Shown in pieces: positions 11,778 through 25,167 of a stretch of DNA of 64,000 nucleotides; position 1 is the first letter of the stretch; every line of letters starts with the position of its first letter. Location of the stretch: positions 6,386,001 to 6,450,000 of the forward strand of contig NC_044278.2 in the NCBI RefSeq assembly GCF_004027225.2, read 5' to 3'. Made by a program: the position numbers and the translations under genes. Under the pieces are notes generated by a model, which saw only the letters and a program-made list of their open reading frames with translations, did not search any database and was not told where the DNA came from. This stretch comes from Strigops habroptila. Lineage: Eukaryota > Chordata > Aves > Psittaciformes > Psittacidae.

Positions 11778-14700
11778 AATAAATTTAAAGAATTATCTTC
11801 ATTTAAATTTAACCTTTCAAATGATTTCCAAAATCACAAGTAAAATTTGGTGAAGTGTTTTCAAGTTTTTCATTGAAATAGTGAAAAGCAGTAGCACTTT
11901 TATTCATCCCAAGCTTCTTGAACCAGAGATTTCCCATAATTTTTTAACATAATAATTTGAAAAGCATTCTCCTGCTCTGTTTTTAATCTAGTAATAAAAC
12001 TTCAGGGCAAAAATTGCAGCTACAGCATAACATAACAGAGGGATATTTCAGTCATTTCTGCTTATTATGCCAGCAGACAGATGAACCACATCTGAAGATC
12101 CCCATAAATGCTAGTCATATGGTGGATCTGGACCATAACTTTGCTAGGATCTTGCCATACTATACATGCTGTGTTTTTGTACATTCCTGCAGAACATCCC
12201 ATACGTATTGCTTTTCCCTAGTTTCCCCAGGAGCAGATGCACCATCCCACTATGGTTTTTATCTAGGAAAGCAGCATCCAGCACCAGTCTGTCCTGGCAG
12301 AGAGCTGCAGTCCGCTCTAAAATGGGCACATTTTAGGACAAGAACACAGCATTGCTATGTATGTTGAAGGATTTGCTGTAAAGTGGAATTGATACTCCTC
12401 GGGGTTGAAACATAAATGTAAACTCATTGACCAGGTGACGAGGCATTAAAAGAAGGAAAGAAAAAACGAGAAGGTTGCTGTAGGTTTGTCCTACTGTCTA
12501 CACGGTGTCAGACCTCATGAGAGTTTTAGGTTAAATTTACTGCCTGAATTCTTGCTAGAACTGGAGGGAGCAGTATTTACAACCATGGCTGCTGCACTGA
12601 TATATTAAAAAGATGGGGTATTTTCTCCTTGTACTTTTGACCTGCAAGACAGGAAACTTCCTGGTCTGGGAATTAAAGCAGCAACGCATTTTAGGTTTCA
12701 GTTGTGAGAAATGGAGAATTCTTGATAAGGCAAGTGCTGGGTGAAATACTTGTTTAAAACTAAAACCAACTCGTGAGTATCATAGGCAGCTAAATTGCAC
12801 CATCTGGAGCAAGAGGCAGATGTAAACATCTTTATTTAAGAATCAGTTTACAAAAAAATAATAAAAATGTGTGGAATTAAGTTGTTCCTTTTCTGTAGGT
12901 AGCAACTTTCATGGGAAATAATAGCTTTGTTAGTTCAGAGTATACCTACGTAGCACGTGAAGCTTTGTGTAGGCATCTGGAATAGGTATTTCTTAATCAC
13001 TTTATATAATAAAACCAGAATAGCTGCTAATGATTAATGGGCAACATTGCTTAAGGACTTCGGACTACCTGACAGCCTGGACAAAGCACAGGCAGATGGT
13101 TTTGGCAGGCTGTAAGGAAGACTTGGAATCATAAGCAAGGCAGAGAAGTGATCTTTTCTTGTGATAGGGACTGCAAGTGTCATCATATACCTCAACACCA
13201 CACACTGCACAAATTAGACTGATCCATAGACAATCTTGTTTTCCATCTGGTACTCTGGGCCTTTCAGTTGGGCATTTAGAAACTGAAGGACATAAAATTA
13301 TCAGTCATCTTCTAAATTTTATAGAGAAAACGGTGTTTTCATGAGAATACAGTCATTTTGTTTTCACAATACTCGTTTGTTGTCTATGATTAATGAAATG
13401 GTAATAATGTTTGTTACTGAAAATTGCAGGGCTTGATTCACGAAATGACTGTTATTCATTCAATATTTACAGATGGAAGAAAAGGAACATATGAAAAACA
13501 ATTATATGTGATCTTCAAAAACTCTTTAAGCTTCATCTCAGGTCGCTCAAAGTGAATATATAAATATAAAGATAAAATATGGCAGTAATCTATGTATATT
13601 CAGGCAGAAACAGACTAAGATTTAGAGCCTCTTAGGATAAAAAAATAAGGAATGAACAAGACCGGTTAATTAAAACTTAACATTAAGTTGTGCACTTTTA
13701 AAAAGGTCCATCTAATTCATGGCAATTTATTTCCAGATGGAAGGCAGGCATAAGAAAGATTATACACACAGAAAAAAGAAAAAACTTCAGTGAGACCAAG
13801 GCAACCATTAATAGAGCAACCATTAGCAGCACATTTATAGAGCTTCGATGAGGGAAGATCTATGAAAAGAGAGTGTTTCAAAGAAGCTGCCCACCAAGGA
13901 AAAAGAAAAGTTTGGATTTTGAATATATAGCTATTTTCTCATGTGAAGAACTCTGATTTATTTCCAGAGATATTTTATGGTCTGTACAATTAAAATATAA
14001 ATGTTCATTACAGTGCCTATCCAAAGAAACCTGCTAGCTTAATTCTTGTGATGGCAGCTAACATACCAAGAAAGGACAAAATGACTTGTTCTTCAGTGGG
14101 TCTTTGTCTCTCTTGAACAGCTAGTCAGCATCAAGAAGCCGGATTTATCACAGACTCTAAAAATTAGGCCCTGGTAATTCTGCTTGGTGAAATTTAATTT
14201 AGATTTAATTAGAGATGGGCTGGAGTCAAGCTACAGGTCTTCAATCAGCTGTTGTTCATACAGAAGGGGTAAAAGTAATCTTCGTTTTAGTGGACCTCCC
14301 AGTTGATAGTGACCCCTGAGAATGTGGGGTTTGGGTTAGCTGGCTGTGGCCACCATGGGCTCTCAAACCAGTGCCTGGGGCAGAATTAGTCAGCTGGCTA
14401 ACAAGTATTGATGTATGCGTGAGAAATAGGGGCTGTTGATCTATCAGTGCCAGCACTGCTTATGAAAACCCCATGCTTGGGTTTATTTCTCACAGGTGGG
14501 GAATGAAACTGCAGGTGAATAGCATCCTGTTTGCTCACAGCCCTTGTGCAGCTCTTCTCTTGCCTGGACCAGATGCTCCCAGCCTCCCCAGCCCTGTCAC
14601 CATGATTCTAAAACCTCCTGGTTGTGGTGCCTCTGGCTCAGGGTACTGCCTGGCCATGGCATGCCTGAGGTCTGTGTCCTGCAATTGGGTACTTGGGAGT

Positions 14701-15005
14701 GGGTACCCACATGCTTGGACAGAGAATTTTAGGTATCAGCGACACCTCTGCTTTGGATGCAGGGTTGTATGCATACTGAACTCCTTCCAGGACCGGCATC
14801 TCCATCTAACTTTAGGAATTATATTCTCAGCAGTAATACTGAGCAGCTAGAGCCCTGGTCCTGTTTCTAAACTTGGTTTATTACCTAATCCAGCTGCATT
14901 TCACATTGATTCATAGTAATTATCTTCACACGTATGAGGACAGAACCTTTCTACTATTGATCACCGCTAACTCTTTTATTTTTGCTTTATAGCGATCATA
15001 TTTCT

Positions 15006-15406
15006 TAGGCTGAGGAAGTTGGGGCTGTTCAGCCTGGAGAAGAGAAGGCTGCGTGGAGACCTCACAGCAGCCTTCCAGTGTCTGAAGGGGGCTACAAGGA
15101 TGCTGGAGAGGGACTCTTCATCAGGGACTGTAGTGATAGGACAAGGGGTGATGGGTTCAAACTGAAACAGGGGAAGTTCAGGTTAAATATAAGGCAGAAG
15201 CTCTTCCCTGTGAGGGTGCTGAGGCGCTGGCACAGGGTGCCCAGAGAAGCTGTGGCTGCCCCATCCCTGGCAGTGTTCAAGGCCAGGTTGGACACAGGGG
15301 CTTGGAGCAACCTGCTCTAGTGGAAGGTGTCCCTGCCCATGGCAGGGGGTTGGAACTGGATGAGCTTTAATGTCCCTTCCAACCCAAACCAGTCTGGGGT
15401 TCTATA
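15006..15406 (+). mobile_element. CR1 retroposon, 5'-truncated 3' end
   Basis: The sequence follows the bird CR1 3' region in order: GGCTGAGGAAGTTGGGGCTG, GGTGATGGGTTCAAACTGAA, GCTGGCACAGGGTGCCCAGA, TTCAAGGCCAGGTTGGACAC, the CCATGGCAGGGGGTTGGAACTGGATG block and GTCCCTTCCAACCC. Its terminal ATTCTATG-like repeat is degraded (GGTTCTATA). CR1 copies are typically severely 5'-truncated and this one is about 400 bp. By eye it is over 90% identical to the copy at 40471-40893, in the same orientation. The frames at 15078-15320 plus and 15092-15310 minus are contained in it and are not genes. Confidence 0.95.
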
Positions 15407-18400
15407 TTTCATTAAAAATATCATTCTTAAAAAAGTAACTGTGTATTTTCCTATTGCCAGGAAAAAAGCTACTATTCCTGTAATGAATCAAAACAAACCC
15501 AATCAAAATCTGAGGGAAAGAGGAGCTATCAGCAGGTTTAAGAAGGTAGCTTAATATTCTCAAGCTATTTTCAGAATGTTTTAAATTACTGTTTTTGCAA
15601 ACATAAAAGTGTCCAGTGCAGCATATCAATAACCTGAAACTTTCTTCTCAGTTGAAAAAGAGAAGTTAGAAATTGGTCTTTCCCCTACGTGTTGACATGG
15701 CATTGTCTGGTGGATCTGAGAATCCTGTAATGGCACTGAGCAGCTCTGGAATGACTGAAGAGCACCTCCAAGCCCAGTATTTTTTCCTATCAGGCAAGGA
15801 TACTAGAAGTTTTAAAAGGATTGAGCTTGCAATGTTGTTTCTTTCAGCAGTGTGCTGGAACTTGCATATCTGTAGACTGCTGGTTGACAGTTGTGTTCTT
15901 ACTTGTGACTATACCTTTTTCATTACATCGAAGAGCTTTGCTACAGATGAGCAGCATATGCTATTGGCTAAGGAGGTGAGACTTTAATGAGATATAAACC
16001 ACACCAACAAAATGCATGCTAAATTGCAATGCCATTCTTGTGTTGGTAGCATGTGGTGGTATGAGATTAAATTCCTGACAAGACAATACACACAAATGCA
16101 CTTCAGCATGCATGCAGTCACCAAAGACCTTCACAGGTTGGTCCAGGAGACAGGGCAAGAGGGGGCTGCTGCAAGGGGTTGGGTCCTCTCCTTGTTCTGC
16201 AGTTGATTTGCTGTGCAATTTCATAGAAGTAATTTCACCTTTTATCTCTCATTTTGCACGTGGACATAATGAAGCACGGTATTACTTACTGAAGATGTAG
16301 AGATAAAGTGGTAAAGTGGTAAGTATGATTGCTGATGCAGAAGGGTCTTCCGACAGTTGTTGCATTTGTCTTACACTCCTTTTCAAACAGATAAAATACA
16401 ATAAACAATTGGAATCAACAATAAAAATTGGAATCAACAAACTGTAGACTGTCAGTGATAACGTGACCTGCTGTAACCTGGTGCCATGCACACTATTTAA
16501 TTAGTGCCACTGAGGGAATTCCACTCAGGGAATACAAATCCTGTCTTCTATTCAGTTCAAGGAGCAGCTATTGAGCCTGCAGAGGAAACAGCAGTACCGT
16601 GGAGTACCTCTGACACTTTGGCTTTCATGCCTTCACTCCCAAATCACCCATTTTTGCAAGGAAGAGTAAAAGTAATAACGCTAATAATATTGTTGTGGGT
16701 AGTTCACAAGGTTTGGAAGGATTTGGTAACATCATTACTCTGTCTTGGGAGAGATTAAAGAAATTAAACGTTAGATTCCTAGCCAAGGAATACAGCTCCA
16801 ACAGATATAACCTAGGCTGGCACCATTTGGAGGATAAAATGAAGCTATAACTTCCATTAAGACTGCTCCACTTGGGTCCCTCTACCACTCTCTAAGCTTC
16901 CTCTTGCTCTCCCCCAGATGCGGAGAAATACATGTCAGAAAACGAAAGTATGCGAACATCTCCTTTTCCTACCATGCTTAGGCAGAAATAGCCAACTAAT
17001 TAAAACCAGCAGCTTTCATCCACTCAGTCTTCACAAGGCATCTTGACTCTTGGAGTGGAAGTATATTTTTAGGAAAAAATTACATTTTATCTCTTTGTGA
17101 AGAGTTTATTCATGTGTTTCACAAGTTTAGAAAACTAAAAGTAAAGAAAGCTTGCAGTGCAAGTCATCAAGAAATTGCATTTCTCAGGTACAAGAATTCT
17201 CTAGGAAGTACCACTAGATTTAAACCAGAAATAGTCTCAAGCCAAAACATTCAATCATCTATGACCTTTAAGGAAATCCAGATCTCTCTGTGAACTTCAC
17301 GGGTCGTCTTTCATATCTGTTGTAAAACTAAAACTAAAATCTAAACCTGGATGTAAACTTGCCTATTTAGAACAGGTCTGAACCAAAGCTGATCATTACA
17401 ACCCCAGTTCTAGTATACTTGGGAGAAAAAAAAGAAAATAGAATCTGAAGAACAGTAGTTGCATCACCCGTAACATATCTCTAAGATACGTGAACTGCAG
17501 GTGAGTGCAGATGTTAAGATAGCTTTAAAGTAGGTAACTGGTAATTTAGCTTCAGGAGCTCAACATTAACTAGCTCTGGTTATCAAGCCAGATGCAAGAT
17601 GAGTTTTGAGCCATGCTGATCTTCATGACACCTTTAGCAGTAAGACAGCAGTAGCCACATTAGGTAATTTAATGCCATCTTCAGTATGTGACTTGATGGC
17701 CATGTACACGTATTTGTGGACTATGCTGTGCCTTTTACTACTGACATACTCTGTTAGCTGCTTTTTGAAAGATGGAAATCTCTACCTTAATGCTACTAGC
17801 AGAAATCTTTTTTCTTGTACTTTGCAGAGCAAAAGGACAACGATAACATCTTCTCACAGTAGTCAAGGAGCAGAAGGAAAAACCAGTGTAATTCGCGGTG
17901 AGGATTTTCAGGGTGCACATTGGTTTACTTGATTTTGTTGAGAACAGCGAGCTGGATCAATACAGGATGGGCAGCCTGTGGCTGCCAAGTTGTGTGCACT
18001 TGCCAATCTGAGTGAACTTTCCACTCCAAGGTTCCACCATGGTTTTTTTGCTGTGGGAAGGCCAGGTAAGAAGTAGGGTAGGTAATCTAACCCTCAGGAG
18101 CCGTTGACTTGATATTACCCCCAGCCTAGCTCACATTATCTTCTAGTGAAGAGGTGAGGCCCAGAGAACACCTTTGTTATTTCATATTTCTAACTGGTTT
18201 GAAGAACTTCTTCGCGCTTCCAGTGCCTATGGGACATGTGTTTGCTTTTGGCAGGGAGCTGTTAGGATTAATAAAGATTTGTGGAGAATTACTGTTTCTA
18301 TGCCAGCTAGCTTCTATAAAGTAATATTTTCCCATCTCAAGGGGGAAAAAAAAAACTGTCTTTGAAATCATTCAGACAGACACCAAGGATTTGATCCCTG

Positions 18401-19421
18401 TGTGCATCTGACAGTGTGGGAAGATGATTGGAGAGGGAGCTGAAATATCCAGCTTGGCATTTTAATTTATACTTGGTCCCTCATACTCTGTTTTCATGCT
18501 CCTCCCCCTGCTGGCACACTGTTATTTATCTCTTACCTTGAGCCAAACATATTGTGCTATTCCGAGAAACATTTTCCAAAGGAGCTGCAGCGTCTCCTTG
18601 GGATGATGGCTCCTGGTAGGAAGATTCTTTTGTTCACTTGGTTGGTCACAAAGCATTGTCTGTTTCCTCCTAATAGATTTTTATTCTAGGTAAATGTCTT
18701 TTAATAATCAGAATTAGAAACAAATTGTATTCAGCTATTCAGACCTTGCAAAGAAAGAACTGAGATTACCAGTCTTATGTATTTTTCCCTGTTTGAAAAG
18801 TGGGCTAAAGTACAAACACTGCACATGCCCACTGCTCTCAAGAGTACAGGAATAATATTTATATATAATATATATTTAAATATATGCTGTAATCTGTGTA
18901 ATACGTGTATCGTGTTTGGAGATGTTCCAGTGATATCAAGACAGTAAATTATATGGTGACAGTTTTTTTGCATTTAGCCATTGAACTGCATGAAGGGAAA
19001 GATTATATACCTAGGTGATTTTTTTCAACAGAGAATGATAGCTCTTCAGTTATATTCTCACTGTCTTTATTGGGGCTACTGTCATCAGTAAAAATCCTCC
19101 AATGTTTTTTCAGGATGCGGACTCTGCATCTATACCAGGGATTCACGATTATCCACGAGTGGACAGCTACGTCCTTAGAAATTCATTTTGCTTTTTATTA
19201 TAAAGACAAAGAAGAACAAAACTTTGGGAAAGAGAGTTTCCCTTATTAAATATTTACCATTTAAGCTCCAGAGTCAGGAAAGGTAAGCTCTGAGTCATTA
19301 CTTTTTATTTTTAGTATCCAATCTACTTGGAAATGAATGGAATGCAATAACCTTCAAATCCCTTTAGAAGTAAGTTGTGAGCTACATGAAATAATTTATT
19401 TTAAAAGCACCATGGGGAGAG
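15407..19421. other. Intergenic DNA, no gene recognised
   Basis: AT-rich sequence with frames no longer than about 108 codons, none recognisable. A short direct duplication lies at 16407-16440 (15-base word AATTGGAATCAACAA twice, 19 bases apart). There is an AT-only stretch near 18848-18890. No promoter-like or RNA-gene-like structure is seen. Confidence 0.55.
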
Positions 19422-20574
19422 TGTATTGGGTTTGTGTGGCAAGGTTTTGGTAGCGGGGGGGCTATAGGGGTGGCTTCTGTGAGAAGCTGCTAGAAGCTTC
19501 CCCCATGTCCAACAGAGCCAATTTCAGCTGGATCCAAGACTGACCTGCCAGCACTGGCCAAGGCCAAGCCCTTGAGCCACAATGGTTGCACCTCTGGGAT
19601 AACAGATTTAAAAAGGGGGAAATACTGATGTGCAACAGCAGTCAGAGAGGGGAGTGAGAACAGGTGAGAGAAGCAGCTCTGCAGACACCAAGGTCAGTGC
19701 AGAAGGAGGGCAGGAGGTGCTCCAGTGCCGGAGCAGATTCCCCTGCAGCCCGTGGTGCAGACCATGGTGAGGCAGCTGTGCCCCTGCAGCCCATGGAGGT
19801 TCATGGTGGAGCAGATTCCACTTGCAGCCTCTGGAGGACCCCACACTGGAGCAAGGGGATGCCCGAAGGAGGCTGTGACCCTGTGGGAAGCCTGTGCTGG
19901 AGCAGGCTCCTGGCAGGACCTGTGGCCCCATGGAGAGAGGAGCTCACACTGGAGCAGGTTTGCTGCAGGACTTGTGATCCTGCAGGGACCCACACTGGAG
20001 CATCTGTTCCTGAAGGATGCATCCAGGGAAAGGACCCACGCTGGAGCAGGCTGTTCCTGAAGGATGCACCCAGGGAAGGGACCCACACTGGAGCAGTTCC
20101 TGAAGGACTCACATTGCAACAGTTCATGGTGGACTGTCTCCCGTGGGAGGTACCCCATGCTGGAGCAGGGGAAGAGTGTGAAGAGTCCTTCCCTGGGGAG
20201 GATGGAGCAGCAGAGACATTTGATGAACTGACCACAACCCCCTGTTCTCCATCCCCCTGACCTGCTGGAGAGGAGGAGGTAGAGAAAACTGAGAGTGAAG
20301 GTGAACGTGGGAAGAATAGAGGGGTGAGGGGAAGGTGTTTTAAGATTTGGTTTTATTTTCTTATTATTCTACTGATTTGATTAGTAGTCAAACCAATTTC
20401 CCCAAGTCCAGTCTGTTTTGCCCATGATGGTAACTGGTGAGTGAGCTCTCCCTGTTCTTATCTCAACCCACAAGCCTTTCATTTTGTTTTCTCTCCCCTG
20501 TTCAGCTGAGGAGGATGAAGTGACAGGGCGGCTTTAGTGGGCACCTGGTGTCCAGCGAGGGTCAACCCATCACA
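19422..20574 (+). mobile_element. Solo LTR of an avian ERV with internal tandem repeats
   Basis: It begins TGTATTGGGTTTGTGTGGCA and ends in a TCAACCCATCACA terminus, giving TG...CA ends. The six bases on either side, GGAGAG (19416-19421) and GAAGAG (20575-20580), agree at five of six positions, which fits a 6-bp target-site duplication of the type made by beta-retrovirus-like (ERVK) elements. Between about 19740 and 20190 the word CTGGAGCAG recurs many times within blocks of roughly 30-50 bp, a tandem array inside the LTR. No gag, pol or env follows, so this is a solo LTR of about 1150 bp. The long overlapping frames here (198, 154, 144 and 111 codons) come from the low-stop repeat composition and should not be called genes. 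Confidence 0.85.
19740..20190 (+). repeat. Tandem repeat array inside the LTR (CTGGAGCAG units)
   Basis: Imperfect units of about 30-50 bp each contain a version of CCCACACTGGAGCAG preceded by CCTG or CCC-rich text. At least eight such units are readable. The array is shorter in the opposite-strand copy at 3697-4518, so unit number varies between copies of this LTR family. Confidence 0.75.
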
Positions 20575-23500
20575 GAAGAGTTGGTTGGGAAATGTAAGGC
20601 ACCTTCTTCCTGCAAATATCCATTTTCTGACTCCACTTTTCCCATATTTAAAATTGGAATTCTGGAGATAAGGATATGAATTGATTTCCGTTCTGTTAAT
20701 CTAAGATGATCAGCTAACACAGCAGCAATGATCACAGAGGATTGTTCTTTTGGAACAAAGATAACATATCACTGATCTGACGCTGCAACCATAAGTTTCA
20801 AAATACATTAGAGATTTTTAAGGCCACATGGGAGTTTTCATCAGCTGGCCTGGCTTCTTGCATATGAGAAGCAAAGAGAATTTCATGCATAGTTCCTGCG
20901 CAAACTATGTTTCTGGACAAACACAAATACTTTTGTTTGTAAGGGCTTCTGACAGTGAAAATAAGGCTTTCTGCACCAGATTCTGTGTTCACTATGTAAT
21001 TCTAAATTCTTGTGAAAGCACAGCTGGATGTTTTATTTCATTATTCACTCCCGCTTGAGATATTTGTTAAAATAATGAATGGATTCTGGAAGTGAATGAA
21101 AGAGATGAGTTATCAGAGAGCATTTTAGTGAGAAAACTGAGCCACAACACCTGACAAAATGCTGAAGCATCATGGACCCAGTACAGCTTTAAGAAACTGG
21201 GTCTTAGAAATCAATGCAAAGAAAGGAAAAATGGCTAAAGCCTTAATCCAGTGAAACACTAAAGCATGCCTGTGACTCTTATGATGTGAGGAGTTTCAGC
21301 AAAGGCAATGAGACTCTTAAAAGTTTCAGATGACAAGTATGGGCATGCCTCTAAGTGCTTTAGTAGATTGGAATCCAAGTGCCTAGTCAAAATCATTAAT
21401 TTCTTTTAGCAAGGAGGTAGTACAGAGCTTATGAGAAGCTCAATAAAATAAATCACAAACCAGAAAGAACTAGTAAGAAAACTTCGTCATGTTCATGTTA
21501 GTACCTAAGGATCAACCACAAATGAGGTTCCCACTGTGCAATGTAGTGCACCCCAGAAAACACAAGATGCTACTTGCTCCACAGAACATGCAAGCTAAAG
21601 AGAACACAGTATCATTTTCATGTAAACACCCTCTTCCATTATTTTATTGTCTTTCTTATTACTTCCTCTTATTTTATTATTGATTGTATGTATTCATTTA
21701 TGGTTGTTTCTTTTTCGAACACAGAAGCCTTTGGTTTGCATTGCTTAGCACCCAAAACTACCGCTGAAGACCACAGGGCATACCCCAAGTATTGCAGGTA
21801 AGATGCACCACAATATCATTTTAAAGACCAAAGTGCTTTTTTTTTAAGAAGCCAGCGTACATCATTGAACAGAGTTGCCATCATTAAAATACAATTAAGG
21901 TTGTGAAGCCCTTGAGCATCTTAAATTGTGGCATGATACAATATTTATCAGGCTTCAGAACACATAATCACATCTATGACCATCCAGGTATGTTTTGCTT
22001 GCTCACTGGGTGAGATTAACCCTCTATCAAAGCTTAGTGCAGCTAAACTTACCACTTCTGTATATGACACCTTAATAATTCAGAGGTGGAAGAGTAAGGA
22101 CTAAAGTTGCACAGAAGACCAAGCCAATGAAGTGCCAAGAAAACACACACGCTTATGCGTTTGTTTAGAAAGATGCTTTATTTTTTTGCTGTTAATGAAT
22201 AATGGAGCTAGTATAAAATCCTGACAGGCATAAAGCTATTGAAAATTTTCAATACTGCAATCTACAGGTGACTCACAAGCAATAAACCGAATGATGTTAG
22301 TTTTAGGCAAGAAATAATCTTTTAAAATCCAGAAAAAGAGGCAAATGTATCATTCATCTGACTAATATTTGAGGTATTTTGAAGGTAAGTTCACACATTT
22401 CCTGTGTGCATGGGTTTTGTAAAAAAAAAGTACAAATGACCTTCAGTTAAAAAGTTGGCAACTATTTCAAATTCTGCTTCTAAATTTAACTTGGACATGT
22501 ATGCTTGTTAAAATATAATTCATTGCCTGGGAGTCTGGTCTGAAATACCAGTATCTATCATAAATGCTCGACAATTTTTCAATGTATCTATCTGCTTTCA
22601 GACATTGGCACAGTATCAGCTTCAATGACTAGGTCAAATTCAGGTGTTGGCACATGACACTGTGGGCTTTAACGACAGGTTTGTGAATCTGCTGATGAAT
22701 CTGCTGTGGTTCAAAAGATTTATTCTGTTTTTCTCTTGCATTTAGAAGTTGCGCCAGAAAGATCTTGTGAACTGTACCTAAATCAGAACAAACACTGCCA
22801 CCCTTACTTGTGGATGGCTGTTAAAAGTGCTGTGCCAGTTTCTCTGTTTTATTTGTTTTTCCAGGTGGGGAAAACTTGTTCTGGAGGGGAAACAAATTCA
22901 GCCACTGTCCTGTTTTTCCTTAGAAAAAAACCTCCCTCTAAACAGAGCAGGTTTTTAACATTAGAAACTTAGTGGTATTCAACAGATTTTTTGCATGCTA
23001 TGATGCTAATTGTTATACTTTCATTTGTCATACATAGCACATGCATGCAGTAAGGTCTCTGTTGCTCATCAGTCAGTTAGGAAATGAACACAAACACAAT
23101 CTGTCTTGTCTAAACCTGACAATAGAGATCAAATCCAAATTCCTTCCAAATTTAAAAACAGAAGCTTCAAAATGGAGCAATTTACCCGGTAGCTCAACAG
23201 ATTGAGGACTGGGGATGCTATTGCGTTTTAGAGCTGAAGACTCAACTTCCAATGCTACCAATGCAACTACCACAATTTCCAAACAGTAGCTACAGCAATA
23301 ACGTAACAGAGAATTGTACCTGTTGTACACAACCTAGAAATTGAAAATATGCTTAGTTGGAAATGGGGAACAAAATCTTTTAAAATGGTGGAAGATCTTC
23401 CTCATTTCTTCCTAATCCTGCCCCTGCTGCTTCTTCAGATAGTTGCTCACTTTCACATTGCCCTTTGGAGAGCAGCACAAGCCCCTACTTCTTCCCTCGC

Positions 23501-25167
23501 CATCTGCCTCCTCAATCTCAGCCACCAATGTGGGAGTTTCACAGGCTCTCCAGGCAGTGCTTTCCAGCCCTTGGGTTGAAATCAGGAAGCAGACAGAAAA
23601 GCTTCCTGAGTTTGAGACATACTGGGAACTGTTTTCAGCCATCATCAAGGAGCAGCTTGATGGGTGGACAAAGTATATGGGCATATGGGGGATGTGAAGC
23701 AGGTAAATGCCATCTAGACTACAAATCTGAGAAGTGATTGTTTGTTTCTGATGGGGGGGGTGGACTTGATAATACAGATCACTTTTTTCCGTGACTGCAA
23801 TGCAGAAGTGTCTTTGTGCTAAGCTTGGTACTGACATTGAAACTGATGTGTGGCCTTTAGGTAAGTCGCTTAATCAATGTGTTTGTAAAATGAGGATAAT
23901 ATTTATTTGCTGCCTGAAAAGGATGTGGTAAGGACAGACTAGTTAATGCTGTAAAATACTATTTACTAGTAACTTCAAGTATTAACTGCAGGCTTAAAAC
24001 CCTCCTTGACTGGTAACTGAAGTAGCTGAAGAACAGAATAGAAGCCTGAAATGTAAAGGTGATAGAGGTCTCAGCTGAAGCGGAGGTGGTTAATCCCCTT
24101 CCTTTTCATTGAGCTAATTGTGCTTCAACTGAGGCAATAAATATATAAAAAGTCTCGAGCATGTACCTGCTCTTACTCAGAATAAGGAGGAATACTGTGG
24201 GATTCCAATTTGATTCACTGTGTAATGTGCCACCGATAATGGGTCAAGGGAGGAGTTGGGTGCAACACAGAAAAATACATGTTCAAGCCTCTGTTCTGGG
24301 AGGCAGGTGCACTCAGGTGCCCCAAGAGCAGGAAGAGCACTGCCAGGTAAGACAGAATTAGATGCATCATTACCATTTTCAACCCAGTTAACATCCTTGC
24401 TCTTCAGGATTAAATAAGGCCCGTAACTTGCCTTTAGGTAGGGCAGGTTTAAAAAAATAAGACGTCCTGAGGGTGAGGAGGATGAATATAATACTGTAGA
24501 GCAGCATGAAGTAGATTAGGAAATGAACTGTAAAGTGGCTTATCTATGAGCTGTGCCTTGAGAACTCTTCTGAGGCCTCAGCCTGCCACTGCTTCTCCCA
24601 CAGGTGTTTCTCTGGGAAGGCAGGAACATAAGCTGTCTGCCCTTGGGGGGCTGAAAGATCAGGTCTTCCAAAAAGAATTCCTTTTTGCCATCTGTAACGC
24701 TTCCAGGAATCCAAACCAGTCATGTTTAGTTAATGTAGTAGTTAAACAGCCTTAGGTTTCTCTAACAACTGTTGTAAAGGGTCATAATTTGATCCTTCCT
24801 TACACCGGATGAAAGCTAACCAGCAGGGTAAATAACTCTGACTTTATTAGAACTTGGGGGGATATTTGCTTCAGGAATATGACACGTAGCTCAGCTTAAC
24901 TGCTTGATATTTTCAAGATGAATTTGCTTGAAATTAATCAAAGAATCAAGAAGCAGTGAAACAGACTGTGATTGGTGATATTTCCGAGAACATATGAAGA
25001 GTTATGGAAGAAAAAAATGTGGAACTGTTAACTCTGGAGTGACCTACTTTGCCTATCTCCAGGTTACAGCCTTGCTTTCCCATTTTCAAGTTTTATAATC
25101 AAAACCGAGGGCAAACCCAGCCTGGGAAGAAGACAGGGTGGCTAAAGCATCTCCAGAGCAGCAGTGA
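20575..25167. other. Intergenic DNA, no gene recognised
   Basis: AT-rich unique-looking sequence. Frames at 23412-23837 minus (141 codons) and 22706-22972 plus (88 codons) have no recognisable motif and no transcription context. No repeat ends or hairpins of note were seen. Confidence 0.5.

Larger units (their letters stand above)
10697..15005. other. Intergenic DNA, no gene recognised
   Basis: Mostly unique AT-rich sequence. Frames of up to 125 codons (14473-14850 plus, 12014-12367 plus) show no domain, no upstream CpG or core promoter and no coding-like codon pattern that I can see. It includes an A/C-rich tract and the adjacent hairpin described separately (11612-11777). Confidence 0.55.

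Noticed and set aside
15078..15320. 80-codon frame, and the equivalent 148-codon frame at 40369-40815
   Set aside because: They are the same CR1 3' region in two copies. The 3' untranslated part of CR1 stays open by chance and is not part of its protein genes.
19664..20260. 198-codon plus frame and 154/144-codon minus frames
   Set aside because: All lie inside the solo LTR and follow its tandem repeats. No retroviral protein motif is present.
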